This document shows, in pieces, positions 8,908-16,895 of a DNA stretch of 45,904 nucleotides. A program made the translations under genes and the position numbers. The stretch is from Bacillota bacterium (GTDB taxonomy: Bacteria > Bacillota > Bacilli > Desulfuribacillales > Desulfuribacillaceae). The notes under the pieces are model-generated. The model had not been told where the DNA came from and did not search any database. It was given only the letters and a program-made list of their open reading frames with translations. The stretch covers positions 1-45,904 of the forward strand of contig JAEWFW010000017.1 of the NCBI GenBank assembly GCA_023388635.1, in the 5' to 3' direction. Position 1 is the first letter of the stretch. Each line of letters starts with the position of its first letter.

Positions 8908-8974
8908 TTCGTATAATACTGAGAATATGGCTCGGAAGTCTCTACCAAGCAACCGTAAATTGCTTGACTACGAA
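8908..8974 (+). ncRNA. Purine riboswitch aptamer, guanine/hypoxanthine type
   Basis: All purine-riboswitch parts are readable. P1 is TTCGTA (8908-8913) with TACGAA (8969-8974). P2 is CTGAG (8919-8923) with CTCGG (8931-8935), loop containing ATATGG. J2/3 is GTCTCTACC. P3 is CAAGCA (8946-8951) with TGCTTG (8961-8966), loop ACCGTAAAT. J3/1 reads GACTA. The base corresponding to position 74 is C (8968), which selects guanine or hypoxanthine rather than adenine. Confidence 0.95.
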
Positions 8975-9053
8975 ACCAAATGACGTATCATTTGTGGTGA
9001 CAATCGATACGCTTGTTTTCGTAGAGCCTGGTGTTATATACATCAGGCTCTAC
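8968..9053 (+). promoter_or_regulatory. Riboswitch expression platform: antiterminator and terminator
   Basis: The 3' strand of P1, CTACGAAA (8968-8975), is exactly complementary to TTTCGTAG (9017-9024). That segment also supplies the base of the terminator stem GTAGAGCCTGGTG (9021-9033) / CATCAGGCTCTAC (9041-9053, one G-U pair). An inner helix, CGTATC (8984-8989) / GATACG (9006-9011), supports the antiterminator. Purine binding fixes P1 and frees the terminator; without purine the antiterminator forms. The U-tract after the hairpin is weak (TGTGTTCCC). Confidence 0.85.
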
Positions 9054-9087
9054 TGTGTTCCCAATTTATCAAAAGGAGATGGACTAG

Positions 9088-10413
9088 TTGGCAAGCAATG
9101 AAAGTGCAATCGGCAAGTTTTTTAAGTTTCAAGAACACAATACCAACATGAGAACAGAGATTATTGCGGGGATTACGACATTTTTAACAATGGCGTACAT
9201 TATTTTTGTCAATCCGACAATTTTGTCAGATGCTGGTATGGAATTTGGGGCGGTGTTTGTTGCGACTGTTTTAGCGGCAGTTGTGGGAACGCTTGTTATG
9301 GGGTTGTACGCAAATTACCCTGTAGCGTTAGCGCCAGGAATGGGATTGAATGCGTACTTTTCTTACACAGTAGTGTTGGGTATGGGACATACTTGGCAGG
9401 TGGCGTTAGGAGCTGTCTTCGTTTCTGGTCTTGTGATGTTTCTACTTACGATGACGAAACTTCGTGAAACAATTATCAATGCAATCCCTCCTACATTAAA
9501 GAATGCAGTGGCAGCAGGTATCGGTTTGTTCATTGCGTTTGTCGGTATGCAGAGCGCTGGAGTTATTGTAAATAATGACGCTACACTCGTGGGCTTGAAT
9601 CCACATATTCTTGAAGGAACACCTTTATTGACACTGATCGGTGTCGTAATTATTGCACTCTTAGTTATTCGTAAAGTTCCCGGCGGAATTTTCTTCGGGA
9701 TGATTATTACAGCAATTATCGGATTTTTCATGGGAGAAGTGGCAACACCGGAAGGATTTATCCAGGCTCCGCCGAGTATTATGCCGACTTTTATGCAAAT
9801 GGATATTATGGGTGCGTTAGAGCTTGGAGTTCTGACAATCGTTTTCGCATTCTTGTTCGTTGACTTCTTTGACACAGCAGGAACTTTGACTGGGGTTGCT
9901 AAACAAGCCGGCTTGATGGTTGATAATCGTCTGCCGCGCGTTGGGAAAGCATTAACAGCGGATGCATCTGCTACGATGGTCGGTGCAGCACTTGGTACTT
10001 CGACAACGACTTCATACGTGGAATCAGCAGCCGGTGTCGCTGTCGGAGGAAAGACAGGAATGACTGCCGTTGTCACTGCACTGATGTTCTTAGTATCATT
10101 GCCATTCTTCCCGATTGTTAAGGCACTGGCTTTATCACCGGGCGTTACATCTCCGGCGTTGATCGTTGTCGGTGTTTACATGGCATCTAGCTTGAAGGAT
10201 ATTGACTGGAGTGAATTTACAGAAGCAGTTCCGGCGTTTGCGACTGTCGTATTTATGCCGTTGGGATACAGTATTGCGACAGGAATCTCCTTCGGTTTCA
10301 TTTTCTACCCAATCGTGAAATTGTTTGCCGGTAAAGGGAAAGAAGTACATCCTCTGGTATATGTTTTCGCCGTATTGTTTATACTGCGTTTCTTATTCCT
10401 CGGTGGAGAGTAA
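9088..10413 (+). CDS. pbuG: Guanine/hypoxanthine permease, AzgA/PbuG-type (NCS2)
   Basis: A 441-residue polytopic membrane transporter importing guanine and/or hypoxanthine by cation symport. Family hallmarks: N-terminal REIIAG-like segment TEIIAGITTFLTMAYIIFVNP, then GLYANYPVALAPGMGLNAYF, FLFVDFFDTAGTL, and the GTSTTTSYVESAAGV motif near residues 305-320. Roughly twelve or more hydrophobic segments are visible. The start is TTG at 9088, supported by AAAAGGAGAT 8 bases upstream; no ATG is better placed. Regulation is unusually readable: a PurBox pair and promoter, then a guanine riboswitch with a terminator just before the gene. Salvage import thus falls when purines are plentiful. It precedes the pur operon, as in B. 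subtilis. Substrate preference is inferred from family and riboswitch class. Confidence 0.92.
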   Translation: MASNESAIGKFFKFQEHNTNMRTEIIAGITTFLTMAYIIFVNPTILSDAGMEFGAVFVATVLAAVVGTLVMGLYANYPVALAPGMGLNAYFSYTVVLGMGHTWQVALGAVFVSGLVMFLLTMTKLRETIINAIPPTLKNAVAAGIGLFIAFVGMQSAGVIVNNDATLVGLNPHILEGTPLLTLIGVVIIALLVIRKVPGGIFFGMIITAIIGFFMGEVATPEGFIQAPPSIMPTFMQMDIMGALELGVLTIVFAFLFVDFFDTAGTLTGVAKQAGLMVDNRLPRVGKALTADASATMVGAALGTSTTTSYVESAAGVAVGGKTGMTAVVTALMFLVSLPFFPIVKALALSPGVTSPALIVVGVYMASSLKDIDWSEFTEAVPAFATVVFMPLGYSIATGISFGFIFYPIVKLFAGKGKEVHPLVYVFAVLFILRFLFLGGE

Positions 10414-10457
10414 TTTATAGAGATGTTTGATCGGCTGTAAAATGTGCAAATTCATAG

Positions 10458-10490
10458 AAAGGACTCTTGTTAAAGGGTCCTTTCTTGCGT
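10458..10490 (+). terminator. Hairpin between permease and purE (terminator or attenuator)
   Basis: AAAGGACTC (10458-10466) pairs with GGGTCCTTT (10475-10483), one G-U pair, followed by CTTGCG. The trailing T-run is short, so it may be a weak terminator allowing read-through into purE. Confidence 0.5.
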
Positions 10491-10496
10491 CATAAT
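10467..10496 (+). promoter_or_regulatory. Possible promoter before purE
   Basis: TTGTTA (10467-10472), an 18-bp spacer, then CATAAT (10491-10496). It overlaps the hairpin above. No PurBox pair is visible here, so the pur operon may rely on this promoter, on read-through from the riboswitch transcript, or on both. Confidence 0.3.
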
Positions 10497-10527
10497 AGCA
10501 GTAAAGGAACTAGAGGAGGTTTTACAA

Positions 10528-11040
10528 ATGAATTTTACGGAAGAGCACTCTGGGGAACAGTTACCAGTGTTGGTCGGTGTGATTATGGGCAGCAGTTCTG
10601 ATTGGGAGACTATGGAGGCATCTTGTGTTATGCTGGAAGAGTTGGGGGTTCCCTACGAGAAGCGGATTGTCTCGGCACATCGGACTCCGGACGAAATGTT
10701 TGTTTATGCTGAGAATGCCGAGCAGAGGGGAATCAAAGTCATTATTGCCGGTGCGGGCGGCGCCGCTCATTTACCGGGGATGGTGGCGGCAAAAACGGTG
10801 TTGCCGGTAATCGGAGTGCCGGTGAGATCGAGTCAATTAAACGGTTTAGATTCACTGTTGTCGATTGTCCAAATGCCCGGCGGTGTACCAGTGGCAACGG
10901 TCGCCATCGGCAAAGCCGGTGCTACGAATGCAGGAATTTTGGCGGCACAAATTTTGGGGATCCAATACCCGCAGTATCGCCAAGCGGTCGCCGACATGCG
11001 AACAGCGAAAAGACAAGCAGTGCTAAAAGAAGAATTATAA
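10528..11040 (+). CDS. purE: N5-carboxyaminoimidazole ribonucleotide mutase
   Basis: A 170-residue class I PurE that moves the carboxyl group of N5-CAIR to give CAIR, working with the adjacent PurK. Motifs: GVIMGSSSDWETM near residues 14-26, VSAHRTPDEM near residues 45-55 (active-site His), and AGAGGAAHLPGMVAAKT near residues 70-86. Length is normal for the bacterial type. The ATG at 10528 follows AGAGGAGG at a good distance. It is the first gene of the purine operon; purK begins 24 bases after its stop. Confidence 0.96.
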   Translation: MNFTEEHSGEQLPVLVGVIMGSSSDWETMEASCVMLEELGVPYEKRIVSAHRTPDEMFVYAENAEQRGIKVIIAGAGGAAHLPGMVAAKTVLPVIGVPVRSSQLNGLDSLLSIVQMPGGVPVATVAIGKAGATNAGILAAQILGIQYPQYRQAVADMRTAKRQAVLKEEL

Positions 11041-11064
11041 TTATTTATGGCGAGGAGGGTTGTC

Positions 11065-12240
11065 ATGCGGCAAATGGAACACGTAATTTTACCGGGTGCT
11101 ACGGTTGGAGTTCTCGGTGGAGGACAATTGGGAAAGATGATTGCTTTAGCAGGAATATCCATGGGTTATCGTTTTTATACATTGGATCCGGCTGCTGACT
11201 GTCCTTGTTCTCAGGTAGCGGATCATCACATTGCGACAAATTATGACGATCCAGCGGGTATGCGAGTACTGTCCGAACAATGCCAAGTAGTGACATATGA
11301 ATTTGAAAATGTCGATCCCGATACGGTCGCACAATTAGAGAATCAGGTATATCTACCTCAAGGCAGTAAATTGTTGCAAATTACGAGAAACCGTATTGCA
11401 GAGAAAACTACATTACAATCGTTTCAGCTGCCTGTGGCACCGTTTGTGGAGATGCGATATCGGCACTCTGTAACGCCAGAGATGAGATTTTTGCAGTTGA
11501 AAGACGCTGTCGAAGTATTAGGCTTGCCGGTCGTTATGAAAACGGCGACGGGAGGCTATGACGGCAAAGGGCAGTGGGTGTTGCGCGTCGAACAAGATTT
11601 AGAGAGTGTAAGAGAAGTGTTTACGGAATTGCGTTATCAGGAAATAGATTTTATTGTCGAAAAATTTGTAGAGTTCGAGTGTGAAATATCAGTGATTGTC
11701 GCACGCAGTCCACGGGGAGAGGTAGAAGTGTTCCCAGCGGCGGAAAATATCCACGTCGATAATATTTTACATATGTCGATTGTTCCGGCGCGAATTGATG
11801 ACGGCAGTCGAAAACGCGCACAAGATATCGCCAAGCAATTGGCAGATAAACTACAACTCGTCGGCGTATTGGCAATTGAAATGTTCTATCAAAAGGATGG
11901 AACGATTGTTATCAACGAATTGGCGCCACGCCCACATAATTCGGGGCATTATACGATGGATGCCTGTGAGACTTCGCAGTTTGAACAGCATATGCGTGCC
12001 ATATGCAACTTACCTCTAGGAAATACTACATTACAGACTCCGGTTGTCATGGTTAATCTGTTAGGACAGCATATGGAAGGATTTTTGCAAGCAATGCCGT
12101 TTTTATCGAAAAATATCAAAGCACACTTATATGGGAAAAATCGAGTCGTCCCACAGCGCAAGATGGGACACCTGAATATAGTAGCAGACGACATCAGCCA
12201 AGCACTGGCATTGGCAGAATCGCTATCATTTTTACAGTAG
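11065..12240 (+). CDS. purK: 5-(carboxyamino)imidazole ribonucleotide synthase
   Basis: A 391-residue ATP-grasp enzyme that carboxylates AIR to N5-CAIR using ATP and bicarbonate. Visible: dinucleotide-like GVLGGGQLGKM near residues 13-23, AIR-site region CPCSQVADHHI, ATP-grasp segments PVVMKTATGGYDGKGQW and EKFVEFECEISV, and the C-terminal NELAPRPHNSGHYT with metal and ATP ligands. The start is set at ATG 11065, because an AGGAGGG site (11053-11059) lies just upstream. A frame-matched ATG at 11047 would place that site inside the coding region and has no site of its own. It lies between purE and purB in the pur operon. Confidence 0.95.
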   Translation: MRQMEHVILPGATVGVLGGGQLGKMIALAGISMGYRFYTLDPAADCPCSQVADHHIATNYDDPAGMRVLSEQCQVVTYEFENVDPDTVAQLENQVYLPQGSKLLQITRNRIAEKTTLQSFQLPVAPFVEMRYRHSVTPEMRFLQLKDAVEVLGLPVVMKTATGGYDGKGQWVLRVEQDLESVREVFTELRYQEIDFIVEKFVEFECEISVIVARSPRGEVEVFPAAENIHVDNILHMSIVPARIDDGSRKRAQDIAKQLADKLQLVGVLAIEMFYQKDGTIVINELAPRPHNSGHYTMDACETSQFEQHMRAICNLPLGNTTLQTPVVMVNLLGQHMEGFLQAMPFLSKNIKAHLYGKNRVVPQRKMGHLNIVADDISQALALAESLSFLQ

Positions 12241-12274
12241 GTTTATAAAAAATAGAAAACATGGAGGGTATACG

Positions 12275-13570
12275 ATGATTGAGCGATATTCGAGACCGGA
12301 AATGAGTGCCATTTGGACAGAACAGAATAAATTTAATGCATGGCTGCGTGTGGAGCTGGAAGCATGTGAAGCGTGGTCCGAATTGGGTGTCATTCCTAAA
12401 GAAGATGTACAAGTTTTATGGGAAAAGGCGGAATTTGACATCGAACGCATCCAGCAAATTGAGGCAGAGACGAGACATGACGTCGTTGCGTTTACCCGTG
12501 CTGTTTCCGAGACGTTAGGTGAGGAAAAGAAATGGGTGCATTACGGTTTGACATCGACTGATGTCGTCGATACGGCGTTGGCACATCTGATTAAGCAAGC
12601 GAATGATATCTTACGCAGTGATATTGAATATGTAATCGATGTATTAAAGAAACGTGCGATCGAGCATAAAGATACGATTATGATGGGCAGAACGCACGGT
12701 GTTCACGCGGAACCAACGACATTCGGTCTCAAACTGGCATTGTGGTATGAAGAAATGAAGCGCAATTTAGAGCGTTTCAATCGTGCGGCAGCTGAAATAG
12801 AATTCGGGAAGATATCGGGAGCTGTGGGCACCTACGCGAATATCGAACCGTTTGTCGAAGAGTACGTCTGTAAAAAACTCGGGCTGAGTCCGGCACCTGT
12901 TTCCACGCAGACGTTACAGCGGGACAGACATGCGCATTATCTATCGGTGTTGGCGTTAATTGGTACGACGCTGGAGAAAATCGGCGTGGAAATCCGTGGT
13001 TTGCAAAAAAGTGAAGTGCGTGAAGTGGAAGAACGCTTTCATCAAGGGCAAAAGGGTTCATCGGCAATGCCACATAAGCGCAACCCGATTTCCAGTGAGA
13101 ATATTTGCGGATTGGCGCGTGTGCTGCGCGGTAACATGGTGGCAGAATACGATTGTGTACCGCTCTGGCATGAACGCGATATTTCCCATTCATCGGTCGA
13201 GCGCGTGATTATTCCCGATAGTACGATCCTCTTAAATTACATGTTGCGTCGTATGGGTGGAGTGATAGAGAATTTGACAGTATTCCCGGAAAATATGAAA
13301 CGCAACATGGAGCGCACATTTGGTTTGATTTTCTCCCAAAGGGTGCTGCTGAAATTAATCGAGAAGGGCATGTCGCGGGAGGCAGCCTATGATATGGTGC
13401 AGAAGAAAGCGATGCAGGCATGGGAAGAGCAAACTTCCTTCCGAGGTTTGATAGAGACAGAAGGTGAGATTGTCAGCCGCTTGAGTTCTGCGGAGCTTGA
13501 TGACTGCTTTGATCCGCGTCACCACCTCAAACATGTGGACACGATTTTCGCACGCATTGGGCTTAAATAG
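12275..13570 (+). CDS. purB: Adenylosuccinate lyase
   Basis: A 431-residue fumarase/aspartase-superfamily lyase acting twice in purine synthesis: SAICAR to AICAR, and adenylosuccinate to AMP. Signatures: HYGLTSTDVVDTA near residues 88-100, MGRTHGVHAEPTTFG near residues 137-150 (catalytic His), and the superfamily loop GSSAMPHKRNP near residues 260-271 with the catalytic Ser. Full length. The ATG follows a GGAGGGT site. It is 34 bases after purK; an unusually long gap of 110 bases follows before purC. Confidence 0.96.
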   Translation: MIERYSRPEMSAIWTEQNKFNAWLRVELEACEAWSELGVIPKEDVQVLWEKAEFDIERIQQIEAETRHDVVAFTRAVSETLGEEKKWVHYGLTSTDVVDTALAHLIKQANDILRSDIEYVIDVLKKRAIEHKDTIMMGRTHGVHAEPTTFGLKLALWYEEMKRNLERFNRAAAEIEFGKISGAVGTYANIEPFVEEYVCKKLGLSPAPVSTQTLQRDRHAHYLSVLALIGTTLEKIGVEIRGLQKSEVREVEERFHQGQKGSSAMPHKRNPISSENICGLARVLRGNMVAEYDCVPLWHERDISHSSVERVIIPDSTILLNYMLRRMGGVIENLTVFPENMKRNMERTFGLIFSQRVLLKLIEKGMSREAAYDMVQKKAMQAWEEQTSFRGLIETEGEIVSRLSSAELDDCFDPRHHLKHVDTIFARIGLK

Positions 13571-13579
13571 AGAATTGTT

Positions 13580-13636
13580 CGCCAATCACTCATTGGCGCA
13601 AGTTGATCGATAGTTTATATGTAATACACTGATCAA
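13580..13636 (+). promoter_or_regulatory. Two small hairpins in the purB-purC gap
   Basis: CGCCAAT (13580-13586) pairs with ATTGGCG (13592-13598), and TTGATC (13603-13608) pairs with GATCAA (13631-13636). Neither is followed by a T-run, so termination is not indicated. They may affect mRNA stability or processing inside the operon. Confidence 0.35.
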
Positions 13637-13680
13637 TAGAGATCACAGGTTGATGAAAATCAAAAGAGGGGGAGCGTATC

Positions 13681-14394
13681 GTGACGAACGGACAGTTGTT
13701 GTATGAAGGAAAGGCTAAGAAAGTGTATGCTACAGATGATGCCAATATATATCGCGTCGAGTATAAAGATGACGCAACGGCATTTAACGGTGCTAAGAGA
13801 GGGCAGATAGCCAATAAGGGCTTTATGAACAATAAAATCAGCTCTCTGTTTTTCGAAATGTTGAAAGAAAACGGCATTGACAATCATTTTGTCGAACAAC
13901 TATCCGATTATGAGCAGTTGGTACGCAAAGTAGAAATTATAAAAGTGGAAGTCGTCGTCAGAAACATTGCCGCCGGTTCTTTGGCAAAACGCTTAGGGCT
14001 GTCGGAAGGTTCGGAACTGCCGCATCCGATCGTAGAATTTTATTACAAGAATGACGCATTAAACGACCCATTAATCAATGAAGACCACATTTCTATTTTG
14101 AATCTGGCTACGATTGAACAAGTATCACAAATTAAGTATCTGGGATTACGCATCAATGAAGTGCTGAAAGAGTTCGTCAATAAGATGGGAATTTTACTCG
14201 TTGATTTCAAACTGGAATTTGGCGTGACTGACGAAGGCGAATTGCTGTTGGCGGATGAAATATCACCGGATACATGTCGTTTCTGGGATGCCAATACGAA
14301 GGAAAAATTAGATAAGGACCGTTTCCGCCAAGATTTAGGCGGGGTCGAAGAAGCATATCAAGAAATCTTGAACAGATTGGAGGAACAGCGATAA
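13681..14394 (+). CDS. purC: SAICAR synthase
   Basis: Phosphoribosylaminoimidazole-succinocarboxamide synthase, 237 residues, joining CAIR and aspartate with ATP. Motifs: LYEGKAKKVYATD near residues 6-18, VVVRNIAAGSLAKRLG near residues 88-105, and LLVDFKLEFG...LLADEISPDTCRFWD near residues 173-204. The start is GTG at 13681, after AGAGGGGGAG. Its stop overlaps the purF start (TAATG), so translation of the two is probably coupled. In B. subtilis purS, purQ and purL lie between purC and purF; here they are absent. Confidence 0.96.
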   Translation: MTNGQLLYEGKAKKVYATDDANIYRVEYKDDATAFNGAKRGQIANKGFMNNKISSLFFEMLKENGIDNHFVEQLSDYEQLVRKVEIIKVEVVVRNIAAGSLAKRLGLSEGSELPHPIVEFYYKNDALNDPLINEDHISILNLATIEQVSQIKYLGLRINEVLKEFVNKMGILLVDFKLEFGVTDEGELLLADEISPDTCRFWDANTKEKLDKDRFRQDLGGVEEAYQEILNRLEEQR

Positions 14395-15785
14395 TGTGTG
14401 GTGTATTCGGCATTTTTGACAATCAAAACGCTGCGCAATTGACGCATTTTGCACTGTATGCATTGCAGCACCGGGGACAGGAAAGTGCCGGAATTGTTAC
14501 ATCTGATCAAGGAAAATTCCATCATCAGAAGGGATTAGGGCTTGTGTCGGAGGTATTCGCAGAAGAACAGATACAGAGCATGACCGGCAGTGCCGCCATA
14601 GGACATGTGCGTTATTCGACAACGGGTGTCAATTCTTCACAGAATGTGCAGCCGATCTTTTTCAAATACCGCCGAGGCAACTTGGCACTTGCACATAATG
14701 GAAATTTGATCAATGCCCATCAGCTTCGCAATCACTTGGAAAGACAAGGAAGTATCTTCCAGACGACGAGTGATACGGAAGTAGCAGCACACCTCGTTGC
14801 ACGTTCCGGATATGAGAACACGGAAGATGCCGTGAAAGAGAGTTTGAGCATGATCAAAGGTGCCTACGCGATGTTGTTCTTGTCGGATACGAAGTTAATC
14901 GCCGTCCGCGATCCGAACGGCATCCGTCCGTTGGCTCTGGGGCAATTGAACGGGAGTTATGTTGTCTCGTCGGAGACATGTGCCTTTGACACCATCGGCG
15001 CGACATATATTCGTGACGTAGAGCCGGGCGAAATGTTGATGATTACGAAGGACGGGATTACGAGTGACCGGATTACGAGTTTTCCGTCGGAAGCGACGTG
15101 TGTGTTTGAATATATTTATTTTGCCCGTCCGGACAGCAACATTGAAAAAATCAATGTGCATGCGGCGCGCAAGCAGTTAGGAAAACGTTTGGCACAGGAA
15201 GCGCCTGTGGAAGCCGATGTCGTCACAGGTGTGCCCGATTCGAGCATCTCGGCGGCGATCGGATACGCGGAAGAGACGGGGATTCCTTACGAATTGGGGA
15301 TGATCAAAAATCGCTATATCGGTCGAACCTTTATCCAGCCTTCTCAGGAAATACGGGAGCGCGGTGTGCGTTTGAAGCTCAGTGCCGTTCGTAAAGTCGT
15401 AGAGGGAAAACGCGTCGTGATGATCGATGATTCGATTGTGCGTGGTACGACGAGCGGGCGAATTGTCGCAATGCTACGGGAAGCGGGTGCCGTTGAGGTG
15501 CATGTGCGCATCAGTTCTCCGCCGGTGACCCACTCTTGTTTTTATGGAATCGACACGTCTGACCGTGATTCACTGATTGCAGCTAGTAAAACGATCGAAG
15601 AAATCCGCGAGTTTATCGGTGCCGACTCCTTGGCGTACCTATCTTCGGAAGGCATGACGCAGACTTTATGCCAGTTGCATGAGCAGAGTGAGCAAACGAA
15701 ATGTGGCGGATATTGTCAAGCGTGCTTCACGGGAGCGTATCCGACGGAAATTATGGAGCAGCACAAATTTAGTTTGGAAGTCTAA
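14394..15785 (+). CDS. purF: Amidophosphoribosyltransferase (glutamine PRPP amidotransferase)
   Basis: The committing enzyme of purine synthesis, 463 residues, making phosphoribosylamine from PRPP and glutamine. The nucleophile Cys2 directly follows the initiator Met (MCGVFGIF), so there is no propeptide of the kind B. subtilis PurF carries. The glutaminase domain shows LQHRGQESAG and GHVRYSTTG. The phosphoribosyltransferase domain shows the PRPP loop VVMIDDSIVRGTTSG near residues 340-355. Four cysteines match the [4Fe-4S] ligands of the B. subtilis class: one in EATCVFEY, one in THSCFYG, and the C-x2-C in GGYCQACFTGAYP. The enzyme is therefore probably oxygen-sensitive. The start overlaps the purC stop. 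Confidence 0.96.
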   Translation: MCGVFGIFDNQNAAQLTHFALYALQHRGQESAGIVTSDQGKFHHQKGLGLVSEVFAEEQIQSMTGSAAIGHVRYSTTGVNSSQNVQPIFFKYRRGNLALAHNGNLINAHQLRNHLERQGSIFQTTSDTEVAAHLVARSGYENTEDAVKESLSMIKGAYAMLFLSDTKLIAVRDPNGIRPLALGQLNGSYVVSSETCAFDTIGATYIRDVEPGEMLMITKDGITSDRITSFPSEATCVFEYIYFARPDSNIEKINVHAARKQLGKRLAQEAPVEADVVTGVPDSSISAAIGYAEETGIPYELGMIKNRYIGRTFIQPSQEIRERGVRLKLSAVRKVVEGKRVVMIDDSIVRGTTSGRIVAMLREAGAVEVHVRISSPPVTHSCFYGIDTSDRDSLIAASKTIEEIREFIGADSLAYLSSEGMTQTLCQLHEQSEQTKCGGYCQACFTGAYPTEIMEQHKFSLEV

Positions 15786-15857
15786 AAATATGTAATGGAT
15801 GGCGCGAATTCGTCATCAGATAAAAATATAAAGTCTGTTTTCGGGAGGTCAAGATCG

Positions 15858-16895
15858 ATGAGCTTATATAAAGATGCAGGTGTGGATATCGATGCGGGTA
15901 ATCAGGCGGTGGACCGCATGAAACCCCATGTAAAAAAGACGTGGCGCAAGGAAGTGTTGACAGATCTGGGAAGTTTCGGGGCGCTGTTTCAACTCGATAT
16001 GCAGAAATTTCATGAACCGGTTCTCGTGTCGGGGACTGATGGTGTAGGGACAAAATTAAAGGTCGCTTTTGCTTTGGACAAGCACGATACAATCGGTATT
16101 GATGCCGTAGCAATGTGTGTTAACGATATTATCGTTCAGGGAGCAGAGCCGTTGTTTTTCCTCGATTATCTTGCCTGCGGCTCGTTAGAGCCGGAAAAGG
16201 TCGAGCAAATCGTCAAAGGGATTGCTGAAGGTTGCGCTCAGGCAGGCTGTGCACTGATCGGTGGCGAAACAGCGGAAATGCCGGGGATGTATTCCCAAGG
16301 AGAATACGATATTGCCGGATTTACCGTCGGTGCTGTCAATAAAAGCGAAGTGATTGACGGTTCGGGCGTGGCGGAAGGGAATGTACTGATCGGTCTCGCC
16401 TCCAGCGGCATTCATTCCAACGGCTATTCGCTTGTGCGCAAGATTCTCGAAGATAAGCAAATCAGCTATGCGACACCGTTCGGCGATACAACTGTGGGTG
16501 ATGTGATTTTGACACCGACGAAGATTTACGTCCGTACTGTCTTAGATGTGATGAAGAAATTTACGCTGCTGGCAGGGGTGCATATCACAGGCGGCGGTTT
16601 TTATGAAAATATTCCTAGGGTATTCCCGGGAGATTATCAAGCAGTCATCGAATATGGAAGCTGGGATGTTCCGGAAATCTTTACGTTTTTACAGCAAGAA
16701 GGCAATGTGCCGTCTACGGAGATGTTCCGCACATTTAATATGGGCATCGGTATGATTTTGATTGTGCCGGAGGCAGAGGCGGAAGCAGTTATGGAGTTTG
16801 CTCGTACAGCAGGTGAGACACCGTACCGGATCGGGCGTATCGTCAGGAAAACAGCAGATGAAGCAGGTGTATACATTGAAGGAATTGATCAGTAA
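15858..16895 (+). CDS. purM: AIR synthase (FGAM cyclo-ligase)
   Basis: Phosphoribosylformylglycinamidine cyclo-ligase, 345 residues, closing the imidazole ring of AIR with ATP. Motifs: YKDAGVDIDAGNQAV at the N-terminus, VSGTDGVGTKLKVAF near residues 56-70, CVNDIIVQGAEPLFFLDY, IGGETAEMPGMY and GLASSGIHSNGYSLVR. The start at 15858 is chosen over the in-frame ATG at 15795, because GGGAGGT (15843-15849) sits 8 bases upstream and the family begins with this SLYKDAG sequence. Its 3' end overlaps the likely start of purN. Confidence 0.96.
   Translation: MSLYKDAGVDIDAGNQAVDRMKPHVKKTWRKEVLTDLGSFGALFQLDMQKFHEPVLVSGTDGVGTKLKVAFALDKHDTIGIDAVAMCVNDIIVQGAEPLFFLDYLACGSLEPEKVEQIVKGIAEGCAQAGCALIGGETAEMPGMYSQGEYDIAGFTVGAVNKSEVIDGSGVAEGNVLIGLASSGIHSNGYSLVRKILEDKQISYATPFGDTTVGDVILTPTKIYVRTVLDVMKKFTLLAGVHITGGGFYENIPRVFPGDYQAVIEYGSWDVPEIFTFLQQEGNVPSTEMFRTFNMGIGMILIVPEAEAEAVMEFARTAGETPYRIGRIVRKTADEAGVYIEGIDQ

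Noticed and set aside
8915..8974. Adenine-type riboswitch
   Set aside because: The J3/1 discriminator is C at 8968 (GACTA), which pairs with guanine or hypoxanthine; adenine types have T there.
9363..10076. A 237-codon open frame on the minus strand inside the permease gene
   Set aside because: It mirrors a clear permease gene, has no ribosome site, and its low-complexity Ala/Ile/Pro/Thr-rich product is typical of an antisense shadow.
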